Shown piece by piece: positions 22,500 through 33,242 of a stretch of 64,000 nt of DNA. Both the position numbers and the translations under genes were made by a program. The first letter of the stretch is position 1. Every line of letters begins with the position of its first letter. The notes under the pieces are model-generated. The model was not told the DNA's origin. It searched no databases and saw only the letters and a list, made by a program, of their open reading frames with translations. The stretch covers positions 248,001-312,000 of the forward strand of contig JAGTXK010000073.1 in assembly GCA_019096195.1 (NCBI GenBank). The letters are read 5' to 3'. This DNA comes from Boletus sp. NGJ (lineage: Eukaryota > Basidiomycota > Agaricomycetes > Boletales > Boletaceae).

Positions 22500-23175
22500 T
22501 GCAAATTTGACTGAAACTCATTGAAAACTCTTTACCATCCAAACAATCCAGATTCATCAAAATTAAGATGATCTTCAGGTGAATATTCTGCATAAATATT
22601 CTGAATTCTATCTTGTTCTTTTGCAACAGCCTCTATATCTACAGATCCAGCTTTTCTGTGCCTACAGAATTCTCACAAATTGTACCTGGAATGTTCATTG
22701 CCAGTGACTTTGAAGCTAAAGCATGTGGTGGAAAAAACATATGTTCAACAAAAGTTGATTACCCATCTGTTGGATTGCAGTCTCTCTTCCTTTGGAACAT
22801 CTGATGCATCCTCAAACTTTCTGTGTTTTGTGACCAGCATTTCTTCAGACTCCAGTGACATGCTTGCCTTTCTCCTGCATGTGTTTGACCCACTTGAACA
22901 AGGCTTCTTCAACATCAGGCTGTGTCACAACATGGACTTGCTTTGCTGACAATGCAGTTGGATTTGACTCCAAGCACATTTGGTCCTTATCTTGCCCTTT
23001 CTTGGATAGGTGACAAGAAAGACTCGATTGATTAAAGATAAAAGCACCTTTCTTTCTTGTTGTGAAGTGTTTGACAATGTCTGCCTGAGAGATTGGCTGA
23101 TTGCTATGATAATAGGCAATAATGTCAAGCCAATCATGGAGTGTGGGATTATTGTGGACATGCTTGGCTGGAGGG
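22500..23175 (-). pseudogene. pogo/Tc5-type (CENP-B-like HTH, DDE) transposase relic
   Basis: On the minus strand from about 23150 the frame reads LHDWLDIIAYYHSNQPISQ, FNQSSLSCHLSKKGQ, SNPTALSAKQVHVV and PDVEEALFKWVKHM. These are the HTH domains of pogo/Tc5 transposases. Further down (22535-22564) it reaches NFDESGLFGW, the first catalytic Asp region, followed directly by a TAA. Several positions that are normally Arg in this family are Cys, Gln or His here. The element is truncated and inactive. Confidence 0.7.
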
Positions 23176-24567
23176 ATAGCAGATGTCTTGTCTGGGAGGC
23201 TTGTTTCTTGAGGCTGAGATGGGTGGTTGTATGGATTATGCTTTGGGTGAGGCTTTCACACTTTTTCCTTGGGTTCTAGTGGCATTGGAACATGTTCAAA
23301 GTCAAAATTTCCACTTGTTTTCCACATAATGGACCCTGCTCATGCATAACCTCCCCATTTTTCCTCATATGATAATGCATAACCCCAAAAATGTATTATT
23401 GATTATCCAATATCATATTTTATGCATAATCCCCCCTGCACCGAGTCGGGGAGTTCCTCTGGCTATGCACAATGAAATTTTATGCACGAAGAGGTCATGC
23501 ATTATGAGATAGTCAACTGTGATTTCACTCATACTTATCAGAATTTAGAAGTTGGAGATTTTGTAGAAAGTGACATAAATATGAGTAATGCTATCGTTCG
23601 CGAACTGGCTTACTAACTGCGCAGTACGTATGCCGAACCCCATCCTAGACAATCCAGGTCATATTGCTGGTCAGTGATTGGGGAAATGTCGTAATCCGAG
23701 TCGACTCTTGACTGTCCGACTCTTCGTCCACATCCGCGTTGGATACCGACTGGACACACGAATAACATGCGAACATAGTAACGCAGGTGAGGAAAGCTTA
23801 GCGGTGAGCAGAGATTGTCCTGAAGTTCTGACACAGTGATGAGGGAAACTTCACTAAATGGAACAGCCTCTCCACACCTGTCATCTAGGCCGACGCGTAA
23901 CCCTGGCGATTTCTGACACGGGTTATGTGACCTTGGCCCATCTCCAGCATGCGATCCAAACACTTGTAATGTCATCGTGGGGTAGCTTCTCACGAAGAAA
24001 TATAATCCCAAACCATATGTTCTTGGAAGTACGGCGCAGTACCTGGCGTATTTGAACACTTCATAGAACCATCAACAGATGGTTCGAGACTAGAAGACAT
24101 ACCCAATCGCAGGAGTTGTAGATAACCAGGCTCCTTCGGCAGGTTCCAGTTCGGTCTATTCAGAGGTTAGCGTTTCGAAACATTGTTCGTAAAATCGGTG
24201 GCTCTAACGCGTGGTCTCGGCAATCTATGAACATCCTAGGTAAGATCTCTGACGTGAAAAATTTCTCGGGAACTGTAAACCTGCCTATCTCATGGCGTGC
24301 CTCACAAATGGCATGGCTACCACGGAAGACATTCGCCCGATCAATTTCCCAATGCCGCATTTTAGTCGATAATACCAGGGGAGTCAACCGAAGAAATGGA
24401 TCCCAAACTAATTCAATGGGGGTTCCTGCCGTGCTGACCTAACTTATATGACCGTTCCTCGTTGGATGCTCCATGTGTATCCCAATCCACAGATAAAACC
24501 AGACACTCGGGCGGCGAGAATGACCCCTGCACCTCCCACCCAAGCGAGTCAGGAAGGAACGTTCAAG
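23176..24567. other. Decayed repeats and P450 upstream region
   Basis: At 23320-23510 short TGCATAACCCC-like motifs recur, perhaps the remains of a small DNA element. A 148-codon minus-strand frame (24059-23613) has host-like composition but no recognisable family and no splice support; I leave it uncalled. The last 300 bases presumably hold the P450 promoter. No other gene is seen. Confidence 0.4.
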
Positions 24568-26839
24568 ATGATCGTCCCTACCTTCACTATGGCTTCCCTT
24601 GTCCCGCTCTCGGCTGTCTATATCAACCATGTCAACCATGTAGTCCACCGATCCCTCTTTCTCTGTACCGCCATTGTACTATCTGTATTTCTACTGTGGT
24701 TGTTTGTCTCTAACAAAGGGGCGAAATCCCGTGGCCTGCCATTCCCCCCAGGTCCGAAACCACTTCCGCTGGTCGGAAATCTCCTCCAGGTGAACACCGC
24801 CGAGCCATGGTTGACATACACTGCATGGAAGAAGAAATATGGCAAGTGGAATCTTTGAAAGGTGTACTGTCGTGTTGAAATGTAACAGGCGATCTACTAC
24901 ATGTACGCCTCCTTGGTCAAAGCTTCATCATCTTCAATACAGAGAAGACGGCCCGAGCGCTGCTCGATCAGCGCTCATCTTTGTATTCCGATCGCCCCTT
25001 CATCAAGGCCCATTCAATGTATACTGTATTTTTATTCCTTCGTCCATGTCGTGCTGACCGGGTAATGACAAGGTTCGGCATGGACTTCAGTACGGTCATG
25101 TTACCTTACGGTGACGAGTGGAAACTCCACAGGAAGCTTTTCCAGCACGCTTTTCGTGCAGAGTCCGAAGCACGTAACCGAGGGGTATACTTGAAGAGGG
25201 TCCGCACACTTCTCACAAACCTCCTGGACGCTCCGGCAGACTTCGAGCTGCACATCAAGAGGTCAGAGATCCTTCTACCCTTCTTAATCCCCCATTCTGA
25301 TAGTAATGTTATAGTTATGTGGCCTCGAATGTCATGGCACTTGCATACGGCTACGAAACGGCAGCTAGGGACGACCCCATGGTTAGAACTGTGATGTCGC
25401 TGGTCAACTTTCTTGCAAAGGCACTTTCCCCCGAACGGGGCGCAATCCTTTCGGCATTTCCCTTCCGTATGTCACAAATTTTGACTTCTGTCAGTTGTTT
25501 CACCTCCGTGCGCAGTCGAGAAGCTTCCTGGGTGGTTTCCAGGAGCTGAATTATGGCGGGATGCTATTCATGGGAGGAAGCTTGCAGGTCAAGTTCTTGA
25601 TGTCCCGTTTAACTGGGTCAAGGATCAAATGGTGTGACATGGCCAATTCTTGCGTGTGGCGCATGTGGCGCGCAGCACTGACTACCGCGATAGATGACCG
25701 AAAATGCGCCGCCGTCGATGGTGGCCGATTGTCTGTCCCAGTTGGACGAGAAGGATGATTATCAGAAACAAGAGTATGCCATCAAAGCAACGGCTGCAAC
25801 AGTATTCGTTGGTCAGTCTAATTTCCTCTGAGCTGATATCCGAGGTAAACTCTGATACAACCGCACAATAGCCGGATTTGAGACGGTGTGTGCATCATTT
25901 CGTCATCACCCTGTTACGTGTATTCATTGAGCGCAGAGTTCATCTACCCTCCATGCATTCATTCTCGCAATGCTGTTGTACCCCGAGGTGCAAGCGAAGG
26001 CGCAGGCGGAGATCGACTCGGTGATAGGGAGCGATAGGCTACCCCATTTCGACGACAGAGTGCAGCTCCCATACGTGGATGCTATCCTCCGTGAGCTCGT
26101 TAGATGGAATCCAGTGGTCCCACTAGGCAAGTTTCGACAATTGTCTGCGTTTGTGATAGCAGCTCACCACTTTCCAGGCATACCACATGCGACCTCTGGC
26201 GACGATGTGTACGAGGGCTATTTTATCCCCAAAGGTGGGTGCGCAGAAGATCCGACTCTATGTGCCGTGTGTGGCTGATCCATTATCTGTAGGTGCATTT
26301 GTCATGATTAACGTCTGGTAAGGGCACTGCGCCATCTTTTTTTTTCCCTTTTCTGTTGCTTATGACAACTTGCTGTGAATAGGGCGATAGGCCGAGACGA
26401 GGACAAGTTCACCGATGTGGACGACTTCAAGCCCGAGAGGTTCCTGTCCGAGGACGGCAAGCTCAAGGACGGTCCTCCGATGTCTGCTAACCCAATCTTT
26501 GGACTCGGTCGGCGCATTTGTGAGTATCGTTCTCTGTCTCTTTCGGTGCATCCCATTCATGTCTTTTCAGGTCCAGGACGGTTTGCATCCGAAGCGTTCG
26601 TGTGGACGGCTGCAGTGTCCATCCTTGCCACGTTCCGCATCACAAAGGCGAGGGATGCGGATGGCAACGAGATTAATGTGAAGAAACAGTTTACGACTGG
26701 CCTCGCGGTGTACGTGATTATGAAGCTTCTATTGCGATGAAATTGACGATACACGTTTTTCAGGCGGCCCGTGGAGTTCCCCTGCTGGTTTATCAGTCGT
26801 TCCAGTGAACGAGAGAGCATGATCCGTGAATATGTTTGA
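24568..26839 (+). CDS. Cytochrome P450 monooxygenase
   Basis: Thirteen exons: 24568-24841, 24889-25018, 25073-25261, 25315-25466, 25516-25631, 25694-25811, 25872-25885, 25937-26126, 26178-26234, 26293-26317, 26383-26519, 26571-26709 and 26764-26839, encoding 538 residues. All junctions keep frame. Introns at 24842 and 26127 are GC-AG (gcaagt). Exon 7 is only 14 nt. A hydrophobic N-terminal anchor (TAIVLSVFLLWLFV) precedes the proline hinge PFPPGPKPLP. The catalytic signatures are present: AGFETS (oxygen-activation helix), ExxR in RELVRW, FKPERF, and the heme loop FGLGRRICPGRF split by an intron. It would be an ER-bound monooxygenase of the fungal O-methylsterigmatocystin-oxidoreductase-like group; substrate unknown. 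An in-frame ATG at 24589 is an alternative start. Confidence 0.9.
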
Positions 26840-26984
26840 GAGTATCCCGTTGCAAGGGGGTCGGCGGCTGGCTTTCTGTGAAATTGTGAAATTTTCTACT
26901 CGTTCTTTTGTTTCTAAATGACTTGACGACACCATTATGTATCCCTCATGACTAGGCTCCATACATTGTTGTAGCAACTAGATA

Positions 26985-27736
26985 CTGTAGCCGAGGCAAC
27001 CGAAACGCGTAACGCTAGGTGGTTGCGTCGCTAAAAATAACGCATAACGGTGTAACTGGTTGCTAAATTTTCAGGCGTAACGCGTAACGGGGGGATCAGT
27101 TGCTACTAACAAGCACTATTGGCCAAAAAAAAAGTAGCTACAAGCATTCGTCGAAGTTAATAAATGCCCAGATGTCTTCATACTCCCCTGCAGCCACCAA
27201 TGAATTGCTGGGACCCTTTTCCGTGCTCCCAACACAGTGCGAGACACTGTCTACTGCGGCGGGCATCTCGGCCACGGCTAAGCCAAGAGCCTATCATGAA
27301 TTACCGCGCTTGATGGAACATCGGCGTCGTCGTCAGCATAAACAGTTAGTCCGACTCGGTGTCACCGTGACGACAGATATCCTCCACTGAGTCAAGTTTG
27401 TTGAGTCCATGAACAATACCCATTCGATTTTTGATCTCTTTGTGGAGTGTCGAATGGGTGCGAAGGTAATCAATGAGAGCCGTCTGTGCTTGTCTACTTG
27501 TAAGACACTTTGCAGATAAATCCCATCCCTTGACCTGGCAGTGAGCCCAAGACTGTAAAGAATTATTAAACTAGTGTAAGAAACAGAAAAACGACAAACC
27601 TTTTTGACTAGTTCACGCCCGAACGGTCCAGTCAACAATAGCAACATAACGCATAACGGGGGTCCGGTTGCTAACTCGGAGTCAGGGGTATCCGTAACGC
27701 ACCCCCACCCGGTTGCATTCATACAGATGGCTACAG
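26985..27736. mobile_element. Small DNA element with TA target duplication (MITE-like)
   Basis: Left end TA|CTGTAGCC and right end GGCTACAG|TA are exact inverted copies over 8 bases, flanked by TA on both sides. CGCATAACGG- and GGTTGC-type motifs recur near both ends. No transposase is encoded. On the minus strand a fragment reading LIDYLRTHSTLHKEIKNRM suggests captured or older coding sequence of unknown family. It sits 145 bases behind the P450 stop codon. Confidence 0.55.
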
Positions 27737-29029
27737 TAAATGGGTAGTTATTACGGCCGGAAATGTTTGAGGGGGGGCTCCCATCACAAAAATTGCAGAA
27801 CTTCGACATTACCCGACATTCGCGAGAGTGGATGAGGCCACGTGATGTGTATCACTCGCGTCATTCCGGTGATGTCATACACCACTTCGTTCAGTCTGCG
27901 CTACGTCAGAACAAGACCATGCCCGTCGCTTTGTTTACGAGTAGATATACAAATGCCTGAGGATATGTCGCGTAGATACTATGTGGATAATTCAAGACAT
28001 ATCAATGTCCAATCACTGTAAAGCCCTATGAGGTTGAACATGGAGACTACAGCACCCCATACCCCTCCTGAGCCAAAATATCATTGTCTAACTCCTCTCC
28101 TTCATCAGCAATCACCCAGTCAGGCGCATCCGAGTCTTCATCATTGCCACTCTTGTTTTCCTCTTCACCCTGTACCGCTTTCAAGTTGTCAGCATCTTCC
28201 TCCATGTCTGCTACTAGTTCACCAAGGTCCTCGAATGCTTCCTGTTCCACACTCAGGTTCTCTGCAGATTCAAGTTCTTGTTCACCCTCACCCTCAGGCT
28301 CCATCTCATCATCATCTGTGTCATCATCCAGTGCTTCACGTCCCTCGCATTGTAGGAACTTGTCCCAGTCGCATATTGCCTTGTGGCTAGTGATGTTGTG
28401 GGCTGGGCCTGAAGCCCTGAAGCCCTGGTACCAGGCCTTATTTAGGCCAGGCCCAAGCCCTATGCTCTTAAGGGCCTGAGGCTTGGGCTTGGAGTTAGTC
28501 AGGCCCAAGCTCTGGGCTCAGGCCCTGGCTTTTTAGTATAAGAATATATTATTAATTATTAATTATACTATAGTGGATGGTATTTAATAATAGTGTCAGA
28601 CATGGAAACATCCGGAAAGCTATAACATTATATCAGCCACACACATAGTGCACCACCATAGATTCAGGTCCAAACTTCTAACTACAACACTATATGGCAA
28701 TCATGCTCTCAGACGACGAAGAAGCACCAATTCAGCCTTTTCATGCTCAGCATGTCATCAAACCCTCTGCTCGACTTGCTGATGCCAACAATAAAGCCAT
28801 TCCTGAACTGCGGAGCCACCAAACAGCCATAGGTGAGTCAGAATTTATCAGCGACACGAAAACTTACAACCAAAAACTCGCAGCTGCAACCATAGTAACA
28901 ACCAACACAGCCGCCACCCTGAGCATGCAGGTTACTACAGGTACACACCTTCATTGATGAAACATGATGTTGCTCAACACATAGATGCAGCCACAGGAAT
29001 GACAGATTCAGCCATTACAATCAGTGGTA

Positions 29030-29760
29030 CATCCAAAGGTAAAGTAGTTGTTTTCACCTATACATTTAATTTGCTCACAGTTTTACATACATGAATGGCA
29101 CGACCAACCAATGCATCCAATGCACCAATGCACCAGACACACCAGACACACCCAACACACCTCAATGACACACCAACCAATGCGCATGAACGATGCACCA
29201 CATGGAACAGCATAACCAACTGACACACCTGACACACCCGACGCATCCAAACAATGTATGTCAACAATGCATGTGGCACACCCAACACACTCGAATGGCA
29301 CTGACTGATGTGTATGAACAACACATGGTCCACCAAAAGGTAAAGTACATTTGTTATCTTATGCATTCAATTTACTCATGATTTACAATGTACTACCTGA
29401 ACAGTATGACTGATCGATGCACCTGACACACCTGATGCACCTCAACAACACATTGACCAATGCACATGAACAATGTGCCACACGGAATGGCACAACCAAC
29501 CGACGCACCTGACGCACCCGACGCATCCAAACAATGCATGTCAACAATGCATGCGGCGCACCCAACACACTCGAATGACACCAACCGATGCGCATGAACA
29601 ACGCACAGTCCACCAAAAGGTAAAGTACATTTTCTAACCTGTGCATTCAATTTACTCATGATTTTGCAATGTGCTATATGGATGGTATGACTGATCGACA
29701 CACCCGACACACCTCAACAACATACTGACCAATTCACCAACTGATGCACATGACCAGCCT
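29030..29760 (+). repeat. Tandem repeat, about 280-bp units, inside hAT
   Basis: Three successive units share accaaaaggtaaagtacat, then cattcaatttactcatgat, then runs of CAAC/GACACACC-type words. Each unit includes a splice donor-like ag|gtaaag. It lies in the 5' part of the transposase gene, so the duplications may be repeated exon-intron units. Confidence 0.6.
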
Positions 29761-32231
29761 CAGCCACCCATGCCAATATAAAAAAGTGTGCTGCTGTGCA
29801 CACTATAGCTAGCTCTGATAGCAATCACTCTGACACTGAAGTTAGCATTGCTTAGAGTGCTCATTCAGTGCAGAAAGGTATGTTACCCTTTCTTAAGAAG
29901 TTGGCACTAAAAATCTCCTTTGTTGTATGTAGTGAAACGACTCCGCCAAGCCATTGATGTCCCATCTCATGCCACAAGCCCTCCAACATCATGCAGCTCA
30001 TCTGGTGAGTGATTTCATATATTATTCTATTATTTCTTCAGTATCTTGCATATAGTATATGAACTCCATGATAAAGAATATCAACCAGTGGCTATAGAAG
30101 TTGATGAACCTGAAGATAACTTGGGCAAGTAGTCTCTCCTCCATATTATATACTAGTGTATGTCCAACTTTTCCTTCCCTGTTTAGGCCTCTCCTCCCCA
30201 TCCATGATGAATGTTGATGGGAAGGAAGATCATGATATCCAGGTTCAGGATATCAAGATCAAGACAAAACGTGAGGAGAAAACCTGAGATGTGATTGCAT
30301 TTTTCAGTGCAGTCTGATCTTCAACAGGTGGAGGTAAAGTTCGTCGTGTTCGTGATTGTGAGCCATGCAGGTATGTACTAGTAGTTTGGAATTGACTAAT
30401 AGGTTTCAATTCTGATTCTATTGTTACTATTGTAGGAAGGCAAAGCAACCTTGTGAATTGGTTGCTGATGTCTCAACTTGTCACTGACATCTTGCATGGA
30501 AGCATAAGGTATGTCTTGCTATTAGTATTTGATTAATGTAGTATTGTCAATGTGTGATATAGGCTCTTTATCACAAGTGGTGCCAGGAGAATGGCTTTGA
30601 GTCCATGCTTCCTGAGGATAGCCAGGATAGAAAGAAGGCTGCCATTAGTACCAATCTCAAGCAGAGTGCTTTGGATACTCATCTTAGAGAACCCACTGCT
30701 ATTGAGAAGGTAGTTTTATACACTGATCAGCTCTTTCATGAAGCTGCAGTTGAATGGTTTATTACCACTAATCAAGTATGTTGCCTAACTATTATTGTCT
30801 CATTGGATTGATACTATGGATTCTAGCCTCTTCAAGCTGTTGAGCATTCTTCTTTTAAGAAGATGATTGATATTGCTTCTAGGGCAAGCAAAGGTGTTAT
30901 TATACCTAATCGACATGCTACTCACCAACAGATCATTGATCTATTCAAGAAGCAAATGGCTAGTCTCAAAGAGCATCTCAATGTAAGCTATTATTCAATC
31001 TCAGATTGCTTATGTGACATGTCTATAATATTTAGAGCAAGATGGTGACTGGTAAAATTAGCTTGACATGTGATGCCTGGCAGGCTAGCAATACTGATGC
31101 TTATTTTGCTGTCGCTGGTCATTGGATTGAGGTATCCAAGTCTGATGGTTGGATTCTCCAATCTGCCATCTTGGGCTTCATCCAAATGAATACTGCCCAT
31201 AATGGTATGAGACTGGGCCAGGCCTTGTTCAAGGTTTGTGAAAGACTTGGTATTTCCCATAAGGTTAGTTGAGGTAAATTATGGATTTTTTACCAACATA
31301 CCTTTGACAGATTGGTCATGTTACCTGTGATAATGCAACAAACAATGACACCATGCTGGTAGAGTTTGCTAGAAGACTTCTCAACCATACTGGCAAACCA
31401 TGGTTGAAGTCAAAGTATCATATAAGATATGTAGTTTTTGACTTTTAGTGTTTATCCTCATGTTTGAATTCAAGATGCCTGGCCCATGTTATTCATCTGG
31501 CTACAAAAGCATTGATCTCTACCTATAGCAAATCTCCTTTCTATAATCCTGAGCAAGGTGATCTTGAATTATCAGCAGAGGATGGATATAGGGATGAGGT
31601 TGGTTTAATAAAAGCTATTACAGTTAAGGTATGCTTCTTTGGATTCAATACATATATATTTGAGCTTGGCATAGGCACGCTCATCAGCTCAAAGAAAGCA
31701 GTTTTTCAAGGACATTCAACTTCACCCTCTTGAGCCTTGTGCTCCATCAGAAGTTTCCAATCTTCTTCTTGACATGCCTATCTGTTGATCTTCTACATAT
31801 CTGATGATTGATAGGGCTGAGAAAAAAAGGAAAGTAAGTTAATGTTCTTGACTTTTCTTAATTTATCTTCACTTATGTTTTAGTTTGTGGACATCTTCAT
31901 CTATGAGCTGGGATTAAAGGCTACTACCTTGGCCAAGAGAAAGAAGATTGATCAGTTAAAGCTGACAGATAATGAGTGGAATAGACTGGGACTATTATCC
32001 AAGCTTCTGGCTGTAAGTAATTGTTTGATATTTATTATATGACTAACTTTTTTAAAGCATGCAGATAATGCTCAACAAAGCTTTTCTTCTGAGGGTATCT
32101 CCACTCTACAATATGCTCTGCCAGCACTTGAGGCTTTGCACAAGGCTTGGACTGCTCGCTCTGAATCTTCTAGATATTTTGCCTTCCAAGATGGCCTGCA
32201 TGTAGCACTTGCCAAGATTGCAGAGTATTAT

Positions 32232-33242
32232 TGTTATGCTGGGTAACAATGTGACACGTTCCCGTATAATCAACCCTGTTTGATTATAGGACTAGTAGGA
32301 CTTGAGGGGAAATACCTCCAGAGGCCCAATGATTCCTCTGACTGGGGACCGCTGCTAGCTTTACGTAGAGTCCTGTTGTTACCTCTATGACCAATGGCGG
32401 AGTCTTGGATTTGCCAACGATGGCACAATCCTCTGAGAAGGAAGGGCAGATCGGATGCAGAGGCCAGAGACCTAGTGCCTTCCACAGACTAGTCTTCTGG
32501 GCTTACACGGCCTAGTTCCAGTGGTGGAGTCCCAGGCTTTGTACGAGTTGCCGGTGACAGAGTCCCAGGCTTACTGGGTCAGTGGCAGAGTCCTGACCGA
32601 TGATGACCAACCTCTGTTGGTCGTTGGAGTTGCCGAAGCTTTAGGAGCCGGTAACGGCAACGACAGCGCACAAGTGTGAAGTGATGAAAAGGATGATCAC
32701 AAGCATGAGGGCGATCACCTCCAAAGCGTAGGGAAGGCTTCTGAGGTGAAGTGGAACCTTGGCGGGAGAAGTAGGTAGATTACACGGGAAGAAGTGTAGA
32801 TCTAGGTTAGAGTTACATGAAGGGCCCGCGTCCCTATTTATAGGCCTTACCCCTCTAGGGCAGGCTTCGTAATGAATATAGTAATTGTTAGTTACAGACG
32901 AAAGATTACTATAAAAAGATCAAGGCATAAGTCTGAATGGGAAAAGTAGGAATACTAGGCTGTGTACGAGAGAGCACAGCCGAGGAGGCAATGTCTATGA
33001 TTGGATCAAGAAGGAGGAAAGGCATATATCAGATGAAATAGGGGGGCAGTGTCCATACCAAATGGGTAGCTTCCTGAAAAGGGAATTATGAATAACTCCC
33101 TAGAAAGGAGGTTCCGGATGGGGCGATGCCTGAGTCGGTGTCATGGGGGAATCCCTGGTCCAAGTCAAAGAATAGATTGTCCCATAGTCCTACAGGAGGT
33201 GACGGAAGGGGAAAAGATATACCCCCTTCGGTAACCGTAACA
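32232..33242 (+). repeat. Solo LTR inside the hAT element
   Basis: The 1011-bp segment starts TGTTATGCTGGG and ends CCGTAACA (TG...CA), flanked by the 5-bp duplication ATTAT at 32227-32231 and 33243-33247. A TATTTATAGG promoter-like motif is present near 32836. A second copy sits at 60424-61428. Clean duplications on both sides show that it is a solo LTR left by recombination. Removing it rejoins the hAT reading frame between AEYY and DHTADSDAY. Confidence 0.92.

Noticed and set aside
23440-23460. A stretch reading gcaccgagtcggggag resembles part of the Cas9 tracrRNA scaffold
   Set aside because: Short chance match in a fungal repeat region; no repeats, no cas genes, and the rest of the scaffold is absent.
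23613-24059. 148-codon minus-strand frame as a gene
   Set aside because: No recognisable motif and no clear continuation by splicing; left as unassigned.
7565-26839. TauD dioxygenase, cytochrome b5, MFS transporter and P450 as a secondary-metabolite cluster
   Set aside because: No backbone synthase or regulator is present, an OMA1 housekeeping gene and 10 kb of transposons lie between, and orientations give no common control.
29030-29760. Regular repeats inside the hAT considered as CRISPR or satellite
   Set aside because: They lie inside the transposase gene, number only about three, and are better explained as internal tandem duplication.
32270-32485. Short minus-strand frame inside the solo LTR
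   Set aside because: Not maintained in the second LTR copy and lies in non-coding LTR sequence.
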